DNA of 42,502 bases from contig NZUK01000009.1 in assembly GCA_002701365.1 (NCBI GenBank), positions 1 through 42,502 on the forward strand. Reading direction: 5' to 3'. The translations under genes and the position numbers were made by a program. Within the stretch, counting starts at the first letter, position 1, and every line of letters begins with the position of its first letter. Below the pieces are notes generated by a model. It was given only the letters and a program-made list of their open reading frames with translations. It ran no database searches and was not told where the DNA came from. Positions 35,703 through 42,502 of the stretch are shown in pieces. This DNA is from Flavobacteriales bacterium (GTDB lineage Bacteria; Bacteroidota; Bacteroidia; Flavobacteriales; TMED113).

Positions 35703-36535
35703 ACAAAGTACTTCTTGTTTAAGAAGTCTAAAATTTCTGTAGATTTATAATTAACAAAATCTGTATTTTTTATACTAGAGACCCAGGACACACCTTGGAT
35801 TACATTAGTAAAAAAAACTTCCTGAGCATTTAGAATATCTAAAAAAGTTATAATTTCTTCTTTTATATTGAATTCATGTTCATTTAAGAGTACTTTTCTT
35901 ATTATACCATCAATGCAACCTTCACTTAAAAGAGGTGTTTTTATATTATCATCGGAGACAATAAATATATTTCCTGAAGTAGACTCTACAATATTTTTTT
36001 CGTTATTAAGCAGTAAACAATCATCGAAACCATTATCTTGAGCATAAATTGATGCAAGAACATTAAGTGCTTTATTTGTAGTTTTAATATTACTTAGACT
36101 ATGTTTTGAAATAAAATTATCTTTATACGAACCTACCCTTAAACCCGATTTATTTAATTTATATAATGTATCTGCTATCTTCTCAGATTCAATCAAAACA
36201 CTAACACTATGATCTTTTGGAGAATAATAACCACCTGAATTTCTAAAAAAAGTGATTTTAACTCTTGAGGAAGAAGATGCTAAATTGTTTTTTAATAGTA
36301 GATTTTTAACAATAGATTTTAATTTTTTCATTTCAAAATCATCAGGAGGAGACATTTTCATTATGTAAAATGAAGCTGCAATACGAAAATAATGTGCCTC
36401 CCAAAATAAAGGAGAACCTTTATGACACCTAATGGTATCAAAAAAAGCATCTCCATACTGAAAGGCTCTATTTGAATACAAAATAGAAAATTTACTTTTT
36501 TTGCAAAAAGTTCCATTGAAGTATACATTATCCAT
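35699..36535 (-). CDS. class IV PLP-dependent aminotransferase (PabC/D-AAT/BCAT type)
   Basis: A 278-aa fold-type IV enzyme. The N-terminus YFNGTF ... SNRAFQYGDAFFDTIRC is the family start. The PLP lysine is most likely K151 in SNIKTTNKALNV, and the PLP-phosphate region follows in NIVESTSGNIFIV (E184) and GCIDGIIRKVLL. Aminodeoxychorismate lyase, D-alanine aminotransferase and branched-chain aminotransferase share these motifs, and I cannot decide between them. It follows an ElaA-type acetyltransferase gene with an 8-bp overlap. Confidence 0.87.
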   Translation of the reverse strand: MDNVYFNGTFCKKSKFSILYSNRAFQYGDAFFDTIRCHKGSPLFWEAHYFRIAASFYIMKMSPPDDFEMKKLKSIVKNLLLKNNLASSSSRVKITFFRNSGGYYSPKDHSVSVLIESEKIADTLYKLNKSGLRVGSYKDNFISKHSLSNIKTTNKALNVLASIYAQDNGFDDCLLLNNEKNIVESTSGNIFIVSDDNIKTPLLSEGCIDGIIRKVLLNEHEFNIKEEIITFLDILNAQEVFFTNVIQGVSWVSSIKNTDFVNYKSTEILDFLNKKYFV

Positions 36536-36968
36536 GTCTTATCATTTTAATATGAGGAATATTATCTTCTAAATACTCATTCCCAACTTTTTCAAAATTA
36601 TATTTTTCGTAGAAATTAATTAAATATGATTGAGCCGAAAGAACAATAACTTTTTTAAATTTTGCAAAATGACTTAGTGCTTGTTCTATAAGAGACTGAC
36701 CAATGCCAAGTTTTCTATATTCTTTAATAACTAAGATCCTTCCAAAAGACATGTTTTCATATATATATCCTTCACGCACAATACGCATATATGCTACTAG
36801 TTTATTTTTTTTAAAACCCATTAAATGATAAGAAAACTGGTCAAAATCATCTGCGTCTAAATAATTACATTTTTGTTCAATAATAAAAACCTCTTGTCTT
36901 ACCTTTAGAATTTGATACAATAAATCCGTACTCAATTCACTATAATATTTGATTTTCCAAATAATCAT
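36528..36968 (-). CDS. ElaA-type GNAT acetyltransferase
   Basis: A 146-aa GNAT. The N-terminus YQILKVRQEVFIIEQKCNYLDADDFDQFSYHLMG is the characteristic ElaA-type opening (shown here as a pattern over about residues 19-52), followed by the acetyl-CoA loop FGRILVIKEYRKLGIGQSLI (about 75-94) and the closing NFYEKYNFEKVG. The substrate is unknown. It overlaps plsC by 4 bp upstream and the aminotransferase by 8 bp downstream. Confidence 0.88.
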   Translation of the reverse strand: MIIWKIKYYSELSTDLLYQILKVRQEVFIIEQKCNYLDADDFDQFSYHLMGFKKNKLVAYMRIVREGYIYENMSFGRILVIKEYRKLGIGQSLIEQALSHFAKFKKVIVLSAQSYLINFYEKYNFEKVGNEYLEDNIPHIKMIRHG

Positions 36969-37732
36969 AGTACTTTATTTATTAGTTTTTCGCATATCAT
37001 ATCATAACATTTCTTATTCAATTTGAATGGGTCTTCATTACCTATTACATGAATAGCGTCAAAAACATATACAAACAGTTTACCTGGAATAATTCTCATA
37101 GTTTTAGAAGAAAATTTTTCACCAGCATTTAACAAAGCAATAGGAATAATTGGCACTTTTGTTTCGATAGCTAATCGAAAAGCTCCATTTCTAAATGGAT
37201 TTAGCATACTATTTGTTTCATAACCATAAGGATTTGGGTAGTTTTCATCTCCATTATTTCGCCATCCACCCTCTGGGAATAAAACAATTGAGAATCCTTC
37301 GCCTAAAGATTGTTTCATTGACTCATATGCTTTATTTCTAGATTGTTTATCTTCTCTTTGAACAGGAATTTGACCAGAGTATTTAGCAAAAAATCCAAAT
37401 AAAGGCCATTTAAAAACTTCTGCTTTGCCTAAATATTTAATATTCTGACTAACTAATGATGCAATAATAATCACGTCTAAATATGATTTATGATTTGCTA
37501 TATATATACAAGGTTGTTTATTACTGATTGGAAAATGGCCTTTTACAACTTTAATCATGCCATATAGAAATAAAAGTATTTTACCAATGTAGTGGTGATA
37601 ACGGACAAAAATATCTCTACCATATTGTCCTAAACAAAATACTAAAACTAAATTTAAAGGCAAGAAAAAAAGATATACTAAAAAAGTAATAAAAAAACAC
37701 CAAAACGTCCACACAAAATATAAAACACCCAT
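36965..37732 (-). CDS. plsC: PlsC-like 1-acyl-sn-glycerol-3-phosphate acyltransferase
   Basis: An inner-membrane acyltransferase making phosphatidic acid from lysophosphatidic acid. An N-terminal hydrophobic stretch (about 5-35) anchors it. The catalytic HX4D motif is NHKSYLD (H81, D86), the second site GQIPVQRED lies at about 120-128, and the glycerophosphate-binding FPEGG at about 152-156 replaces the more common FPEGT. A later PIIPIALLNAG matches block IV. A length of 255 aa is normal. It is first in a three-gene minus-strand operon. Confidence 0.92.
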   Translation of the reverse strand: MGVLYFVWTFWCFFITFLVYLFFLPLNLVLVFCLGQYGRDIFVRYHHYIGKILLFLYGMIKVVKGHFPISNKQPCIYIANHKSYLDVIIIASLVSQNIKYLGKAEVFKWPLFGFFAKYSGQIPVQREDKQSRNKAYESMKQSLGEGFSIVLFPEGGWRNNGDENYPNPYGYETNSMLNPFRNGAFRLAIETKVPIIPIALLNAGEKFSSKTMRIIPGKLFVYVFDAIHVIGNEDPFKLNKKCYDMICEKLINKVL

Positions 37733-37754
37733 AAAATAAAATTATATTTTTTTT

Positions 37755-37762
37755 CAAATATA
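37755..37762 (-). promoter_or_regulatory. -7 promoter box of plsC operon
   Basis: TATATTTG on the minus strand, 22 bases before the plsC ATG, in the spacer shared with the divergent mtaB. No clear -33 TTG. Confidence 0.45.
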
Positions 37763-37799
37763 AAGTATCTGTAATATTATATTTAATATTCTATTATTT

Positions 37800-37807
37800 T
37801 ATATTTG
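37800..37807 (+). promoter_or_regulatory. -7 promoter box of mtaB-lgt operon
   Basis: TATATTTG followed by C, 6 bases before the ATG at 37814. The TTG inside the box is in frame with mtaB and can be mistaken for its start; the box argues for the ATG. The leader would be very short. Confidence 0.55.
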
Positions 37808-37813
37808 CAGAAC

Positions 37814-39115
37814 ATGAATATAGCATTTCACACATTAGGCTGTAAATTAAATTTTTCAGAGACTTCTTTCATTGCTGATGAAGTGAAAAAATTTGGCTAC
37901 AAAGAAGTTGATTTTAATAAAAATGCTGACATCTATGTCATAAACACTTGTACTGTAACAGAAAATGCAAATAAAGAATGTCAGTACTTAGTTAGAAAAG
38001 CTCTTAAAAAAAATCCATATGCAAAAACTGTTGTAATGGGATGTTATGCACAATTAAAACCTAAAGAAATTGCACAAATTAAAGGTGTTGATTTGATTTT
38101 AGGTAATAATGAGAAATTTAAACTAAAAAAATACTTAGAAAGATTAGAAAAACGTGAAACGGCAGAAATTATAATAAAAAAATCTAGCAAATTAGATAGC
38201 TTTAAAGCCTCATTTTCTTTCGGTAACAGGACAAGATCTTTTTTAAAAGTACAAGATGGATGCAACTATAAGTGCACATTTTGCACGATACCACTTGCGA
38301 GAGGTAAAAGCAGAAGTGATAATATTGAAAATATAATTCGGCGAATTATTAAATTAAAAGAAGATGGAATAAAAGAAGTAGTTTTAACAGGAATTAATTT
38401 AGGAGATTTTAAAACCATTCAGAGCAAAAAACTAATAGATTTATTAGAAGAAATAAATAAAATAGAGCAAATTAGAGTTCGCATATCATCTATTGAACCA
38501 AATTTACTTGATAGAAAAATTATTAATCTTATAAGAAAATCTAAAGTTTTACTTCCTCACTTCCATATCCCATTACAATCAGGAAGTGATGAAGTTTTAA
38601 AATTAATGAAAAGAAGATATTTAACTAAACATTATCGAGATTTAATAAATACAATCAACAAAACAATACCAAATGCCTGTATCGGGGTAGATGTAATAGT
38701 TGGTTTTCCTGGAGAAACAGATCGTCATTTCAATGAAACTGTGAATTTTATAAAATCACTAAAAGTTTCATATTTACATGTTTTTTCTTACTCTGAGAGA
38801 GAAAATACTGAGGCAAAAAATATGACTGGTCATATTGATGTCAATATAAAAAAAATTAGAAGTCAAATCCTAAGAAATCTTTCTGACAAAAAAAGACAAT
38901 CATTTTATCAAAATAATATAGGAAAAACTCATAGCGTTCTATTTGAAAATCAAGATAAATATGGATACATATATGGGTTTACTGAAAACTATATCAAAAT
39001 AAAATCAAAGTATGAGCTAAATATGCAAAACTCATTAAAGAAAGTGAAAATTAATAAAATAGAATATAACAATTTGACCTATGCTTCCGGTCAAATAATT
39101 AATACTGAACAATGA
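37814..39115 (+). CDS. mtaB: MtaB-like tRNA t6A37 methylthiotransferase
   Basis: A radical SAM enzyme that adds a methylthio group to N6-threonylcarbamoyladenosine at tRNA position 37. The UPF0004 domain holds three cluster cysteines (C10 in FHTLGCKLNFSE, C46 in INTCTVTE, C77 in VMGCYAQ). The radical SAM domain has CNYKCTFC (C150, C154, C157) and IPLQSGSDEVLKLMKRRY, and a C-terminal TRAM-like region follows from about 370. The ATG at 37814 (MNIAFHT) is chosen over the upstream in-frame TTG because the latter is part of the promoter box. Assignment to MtaB rather than MiaB rests on the LGCKLNFSE opening. It overlaps lgt by 4 bp (ATGA). Confidence 0.93.
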   Translation: MNIAFHTLGCKLNFSETSFIADEVKKFGYKEVDFNKNADIYVINTCTVTENANKECQYLVRKALKKNPYAKTVVMGCYAQLKPKEIAQIKGVDLILGNNEKFKLKKYLERLEKRETAEIIIKKSSKLDSFKASFSFGNRTRSFLKVQDGCNYKCTFCTIPLARGKSRSDNIENIIRRIIKLKEDGIKEVVLTGINLGDFKTIQSKKLIDLLEEINKIEQIRVRISSIEPNLLDRKIINLIRKSKVLLPHFHIPLQSGSDEVLKLMKRRYLTKHYRDLINTINKTIPNACIGVDVIVGFPGETDRHFNETVNFIKSLKVSYLHVFSYSERENTEAKNMTGHIDVNIKKIRSQILRNLSDKKRQSFYQNNIGKTHSVLFENQDKYGYIYGFTENYIKIKSKYELNMQNSLKKVKINKIEYNNLTYASGQIINTEQ

Positions 39116-40311
39116 CATATCCTACAATTAGCCATTTTATTGAAAGTTTAACAGGAATCTTTGTACCGCTACCGATACAAACTTTTGGATTTTTTATTGT
39201 TCTAGCTTTTGGTCTAGGAGGTTACTTTATATACAAAAGTTTTTTGCAATTAGAATTAAATGGTGTATTAAAAACAATTACGATTGATAGAAAAAGACAA
39301 GTACGCGGTTTAGTCGTTGATTATATTTTTAATGGAATAATGAGTTTTTTAGTTGGGTATAAAATTCTTTATATCATAAAAAATTATTCATTATTTACCC
39401 AAGTTCCTCAAAAAATACTTATTTCCTCAGAAGGAAATTTTTTTTTAGGATTATTATTTTTTATTATAACAAGTATTTATACTTATTACGCTAATTATCA
39501 CAACAAAAAATTCACAAATTTACATGTTAAACCATCGCAACTAACATGGAATTTTATATTAGTAGCTGCAATAAGCGGAATAATCGGAGCAAAATTATTT
39601 GCAGTTTTTGAAAACATAGACTATTTATTACAAGACCCCATCTCAGCTCTATTGTCGTTTAGTGGTTTAACTTTTTATGGCGGTTTTATTTTTGGAACTA
39701 TTTTTGTTATTCTTTATGCAAAAAGTAATAATATTAAAGTTTTTGACCTTTCTGATGTATTTGCACCATCATTGATTTTAGCATATGGCGTCGGTCGTCT
39801 AGGCTGTCATTTTTCAGGAGATGGTGATTGGGGTATTATCGCTAACGCAAATAACAAACCTATTTTTTTTCCTGACTGGTTATGGGGCTATAAATTTCCT
39901 AGAAACGTCATTGAATTTCAAGGTGATGGCTCAGGACTACCTCCTTTTGGAGAACTCATCGAAGGTTGTGTCGGTAAATATTGTTATCAACTCTCGCACA
40001 CTGTACATCCAACCTCATTATATGAGGCAATATTTTGTATTATTGCGTTTATATTTTTATGGAATATTAGAAAATATATTAACAAGTCTGGAACAGTATT
40101 TTGTATTTACTTAATAATAAACGGAATAGAAAGATTTTTGATAGAAATAATAAGAGTAACTGAAAAGTATACAATTTTACATAGTAACTCTATTTTTCCT
40201 TATCACATTGAACTAACTCAGGCACAAATTATTGCAATAATCATTATTATAATTGGCTGTAGTGGAATAATCTATTTAAATAAAAAAACTTATGAACCTA
40301 TCAAAGAATAA
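39112..40311 (+). CDS. lgt: Lgt, prolipoprotein diacylglyceryl transferase
   Basis: An inner-membrane enzyme that attaches diacylglycerol to the lipobox cysteine of prolipoproteins, of which this window encodes several. Seven or so hydrophobic helices are seen from about residue 20 to 390. The Lgt signature region is YGVGRLGCHFSGDGDWG (about 225-241), a Bacteroidota variant of the GRxGNFxNxExxG pattern, and HPTSLYEAIF follows. At 399 aa it is longer than proteobacterial Lgt, with an extra loop before the signature. It overlaps mtaB by 4 bp and the transporter gene by 20 bp. Confidence 0.93.
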   Translation: MTYPTISHFIESLTGIFVPLPIQTFGFFIVLAFGLGGYFIYKSFLQLELNGVLKTITIDRKRQVRGLVVDYIFNGIMSFLVGYKILYIIKNYSLFTQVPQKILISSEGNFFLGLLFFIITSIYTYYANYHNKKFTNLHVKPSQLTWNFILVAAISGIIGAKLFAVFENIDYLLQDPISALLSFSGLTFYGGFIFGTIFVILYAKSNNIKVFDLSDVFAPSLILAYGVGRLGCHFSGDGDWGIIANANNKPIFFPDWLWGYKFPRNVIEFQGDGSGLPPFGELIEGCVGKYCYQLSHTVHPTSLYEAIFCIIAFIFLWNIRKYINKSGTVFCIYLIINGIERFLIEIIRVTEKYTILHSNSIFPYHIELTQAQIIAIIIIIIGCSGIIYLNKKTYEPIKE

Positions 40312-41183
40312 TAGTCTTGTTCTTTTACATATAATTATTGTCATCTGGGGTTTCACGGGTATTTTAGGCAAATTAATTGACTTAAATTCAATAGCTTTAG
40401 TGTGGAATCGAATGACGATAGCCTTTATAGCATTACTCACCGTAAATCAATTTAGAAAATTAAATACTAAACTTAACTCAAAACACATTGCATATTATTG
40501 TTTTATTGGTTTAATAATCGCCTTACATTGGATATGTTTTTTTGAAGCGATAAAACTATCAACTGTTTCACTTGCTTTAATTTGTTTATCTAGTATATCA
40601 TTATTCACAGCTATCTTAGAACCAATAATTCAAAAAAAAAAAATTTTAACCTATGAAATTGGGTTATCTATACTAGTAATTATTGGTATAGCAATTGTTT
40701 TTAAATATGAAAGAAATTTTAGCGAAGCTATTTTTCTTTCTATTATCTCTGCATTTTTTGCCGCTCTTTTTACAGTTTTAAACCACGAATTAATTCAAAA
40801 AAAAACATCAAGCACTTTCAATAACTACCTGGGAAATGTTTGGCGGAGCATTTGCAATAACTATTTACCTTGTGTCAAGAGGACAATTTGACACCTCTGT
40901 ATTACCTAACAAAAATGACATTATTTATATTGCTATACTCGCATTAATTTGTACAGCATTTGCATTTTATGCTAGTATTGAAGTTATGAAAAAAATAACA
41001 CCATTTACTGTGAATTTAAGTGTGAATTTAGAACCTATATACTCAATTATTCTAGCAATAATTGTCTTTGGAGAAGAAGAGAAAATGTCTATAGAGTTTT
41101 ATGTTGGATCTATAATTATAATTTCTAGTATTTTAGTAAATACTATTATTAAAGAACGTATTCCATTAAAGGAGTTAAAGTAA
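40292..41183 (+). pseudogene. EamA-family (DMT) transporter, broken by a one-base frameshift
   Basis: A drug/metabolite-type inner-membrane transporter, about 296 aa if restored. The first frame (40292-40891) holds the first EamA domain and the start of the second: LLHIIIVIWGFTGILGKLI, WNRMTIAFIAL, HWICFFEAIKLSTVSLA. The second frame (from about 40834 to 41183) holds the rest: MFGGAFAITIYL, ALICTAFAFYASIEVMKKITPFTVN, LEPIYSIILAIIVFGE. The switch is at the GGG of 40831-40833: removing one G makes NYLEMFGGAF, as expected in EamA proteins. It could be a pseudogene or a sequencing error; programmed shifting is less likely. No other damage is visible. The start overlaps lgt by 20 bp. Confidence 0.85.
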
Positions 41184-41200
41184 GACATAATATATTTCAT

Positions 41201-41208
41201 TATCTTTA
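41201..41208 (+). promoter_or_regulatory. possible -7 box of the MORN gene
   Basis: TATCTTTA, one mismatch from TAnnTTTG, 29 bases before the ATG at 41238, in the 54-bp gap after the transporter. No -33 TTG is seen. Confidence 0.25.
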
Positions 41209-41237
41209 CCTTTAAAATTTAAAAAAATCTTCAAAAA

Positions 41238-41705
41238 ATGAAAAAGTTCCTATTAATTATTATTTTATTTTCTGTAACGCAATTGAGCGCTCAATGTATC
41301 TCAGGTAATTGTAATAACGGATATGGTGCTCAAAAGTACAAAGATGGTACTCTGTATATAGGAAATTGGTGGAACGGTGTCCCTAGTGGAAAAGGTACTT
41401 TGGTCTGGGATGATGGGACAATATATGTTGGAGACTTTGTCAAAGGTCTATATGATGGAGAAGGCACTCTTTTTTCTAGAGAAAATCTTTACATAGGAGA
41501 GTTTGATAAAAACGCACCTGATGGTAGTGGTACATTGTTTATGAAATCGGGGGAAATGTATGTTGGAGGATTTCAAGAAGGTTACATGACTGGTCAAGGT
41601 TTTTTACATCATCAAAATGGAACTCTTGAAGAAGCACTATGGAAAAAAGGAGTCCCCGAAGGTAAAATTGTACAAAAAAATTCACAACACATATTAAGAA
41701 AATAA
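41238..41705 (+). CDS. secreted MORN-repeat protein
   Basis: A 155-aa exported protein with a signal peptide ending QLSAQ (about residue 19). Residues of about 25-140 consist of four to five MORN repeats spaced about 23 residues apart: YIGNWWNGVPSGKGTLVW, YVGDFVKGLYDGEGTLF, YIGEFDKNAPDGSGTLF and YVGGFQEGYMTGQGFLHH, plus a degenerate first unit. Such repeats form elongated beta-hairpin stacks that bind lipid or protein. The function is unknown. No lipobox and no T9SS tail are seen. It converges on the last gene with 3 bp between the stops. Confidence 0.85.
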   Translation: MKKFLLIIILFSVTQLSAQCISGNCNNGYGAQKYKDGTLYIGNWWNGVPSGKGTLVWDDGTIYVGDFVKGLYDGEGTLFSRENLYIGEFDKNAPDGSGTLFMKSGEMYVGGFQEGYMTGQGFLHHQNGTLEEALWKKGVPEGKIVQKNSQHILRK

Positions 41706-41708
41706 GTA

Positions 41709-42502
41709 TTATTTCACTACAATGACTTTTTTATTAAAAACACTGTTTTGAGCTACAATAAAACAATTGTAGACTCCACTATTTAATGACTCAATATTCA
41801 AATTTATAGCCCCATTTTTAAAATTACAATAATCTATATCATGAATTATCTTTCCATTAAGATCAGTGAGTAAAACTGAAACATCTGATTGATCAATAAG
41901 TTCTAATTCTATAAAAAGAGTATTATTAGCAGGATTAGGATATATCTCTACAAATGGTGATGAAAACGTATTATAATTTAAACCTATTGAGTAGTCTCCT
42001 ATTCTAAAGTAATCAGTCAATTCTGTTCCAAAATCATCTTCATAATACTTGAAAAATCCACCAGGTAAATTTTTTAATCTAGCATACCCTGAACCATCAT
42101 TATTGGCCCACCATGACAAACCATCTTCATTGGTGTATTGGTTACCTCCTGTATCTAATATCTGGAATTTATAACATCCTGGATCTAGATCAAAGGTATC
42201 CTTGTAAATTGTATTTGCAGACATACCACTTCTAGAAAACAATAAATTACCATCATTATCTCTTAGCTCATAAGAACTTTCATTGGGAACATTGTTTGTT
42301 TTAAACCACATTGCAAATGTACTTGGGTATTCTTCTATGAATTCATAGTCTGAATACAGTAGATCATTAACGTTATATTCATCAACACTACTATTAGGAG
42401 CTTCTACTCTAGCATAAAAAGGAACTTTTTCTTCCCATGAATACCAATTTATTGGAGGCAGCTCTACTTTCTCAGTCTCCCCTATTTCTAAACTTCCTAA
42501 CC
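41709..42502 (-). CDS. T9SS-exported protein, C-terminal part (5' end beyond window)
   Basis: The minus-strand frame is open from the stop at 41709 to the right edge, so the gene is cut at its 5' end; the ATG at 42311 is internal. About 264 residues are visible. They include a beta-sandwich region (FAMWFKTNNVPNESSYELRD, ANTIYKDTFDLDPGCYKFQI, DEDGLSWWANNDGSGYARL-like core) resembling the repeated domains near the C-termini of T9SS proteases and PNGase-F-like proteins. A T9SS type A sorting domain (about the last 75 residues: VEIYPNPANNTLFIEL ... LNGKIIHD ... ESLNSGVYNCFI ... KKVIVVK) closes it. The catalytic part, if any, lies outside the window. Confidence 0.8.
   Translation of the reverse strand, partial: LGSLEIGETEKVELPPINWYSWEEKVPFYARVEAPNSSVDEYNVNDLLYSDYEFIEEYPSTFAMWFKTNNVPNESSYELRDNDGNLLFSRSGMSANTIYKDTFDLDPGCYKFQILDTGGNQYTNEDGLSWWANNDGSGYARLKNLPGGFFKYYEDDFGTELTDYFRIGDYSIGLNYNTFSSPFVEIYPNPANNTLFIELELIDQSDVSVLLTDLNGKIIHDIDYCNFKNGAINLNIESLNSGVYNCFIVAQNSVFNKKVIVVK

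Noticed and set aside
39821-40114. 97-codon plus-strand frame
   Set aside because: Out-of-frame shadow within lgt.
1-42502. tRNA, rRNA, CRISPR, insertion sequences
   Set aside because: All spacers are 150 bp or less and none shows a tRNA-like fold, spaced direct repeats of CRISPR type, or transposase fragments.

Overview
The window is a gene-dense, AT-rich stretch of a chromosome from the phylum Bacteroidota, most likely a marine member of Flavobacteriales. The signs are TAnnTTTG-type promoters with few Shine-Dalgarno sequences, type IX secretion (T9SS) C-terminal sorting domains, a SusC-like TonB receptor with an N-terminal carboxypeptidase-regulatory domain, a GldI-type lipoprotein, a PorE-like OmpA protein, and a dual cyclophilin/FKBP lipoprotein. 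There is no phage, insertion sequence, CRISPR array, rRNA or tRNA that I can see. Genes overlap or abut almost everywhere, and no gene-free stretch exceeds 150 bp, as in a streamlined genome.

Layout. 1-4.9 kb: ribD and dnaA (+), converging through a hairpin terminator on dnaK (-). 5.0-9.1 kb: a DUF4249-like lipoprotein (-) diverging from a secreted coiled-coil protein, panB and an RluA pseudouridine synthase (+). 9.1-17.2 kb: a long plus-strand run behind one good promoter: a DnaD/phage-replisome-organizer-like protein, a methyltransferase, an MscS channel, an acetyltransferase, RmlC, a MltD-like transglycosylase, UvrA and a LOG protein. 17.2-22.8 kb: a surface cluster of a TonB receptor, a large T9SS-exported alpha/beta-hydrolase-like protein and a FAS1-like T9SS protein. 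22.8-26.5 kb (-): NrnA, a GldI-like lipoprotein, the dual immunophilin and a PhoD-like protein that has lost its recognisable metal ligands.

26.6-29.6 kb: ndk (+), a DciA-like DUF721 protein and recF (-), then a membrane-anchored TPR protein and ribH (+). 29.6-32.9 kb (-): queE, the PorE-like protein and an HMG-CoA lyase. 33.0-37.7 kb: an AAA NTPase with fmt (+), pdxH (-), algH/yqgE (+), then plsC, an ElaA-type acetyltransferase and a class IV aminotransferase (-). 37.8-41.7 kb (+): mtaB, lgt, an EamA transporter broken by a one-base frameshift, and a secreted MORN protein. The window ends inside a T9SS-exported protein (-).

Most of the window is housekeeping: riboflavin (ribD, ribH), pantothenate (panB), B6 (pdxH), queuosine (queE), tRNA modification (mtaB, rluA), translation initiation (fmt), and replication and repair (dnaA, recF, the DciA-like protein, uvrA). 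I do not see a clear new multi-gene system. The best leads are two secreted, apparently catalytically degenerate enzyme folds near the TonB receptor, the DnaD-like protein in an otherwise housekeeping operon, a PorE-architecture protein between metabolic genes, a cluster of TGACA boxes ahead of dnaK, and -7 promoter boxes lying only a few bases before start codons.
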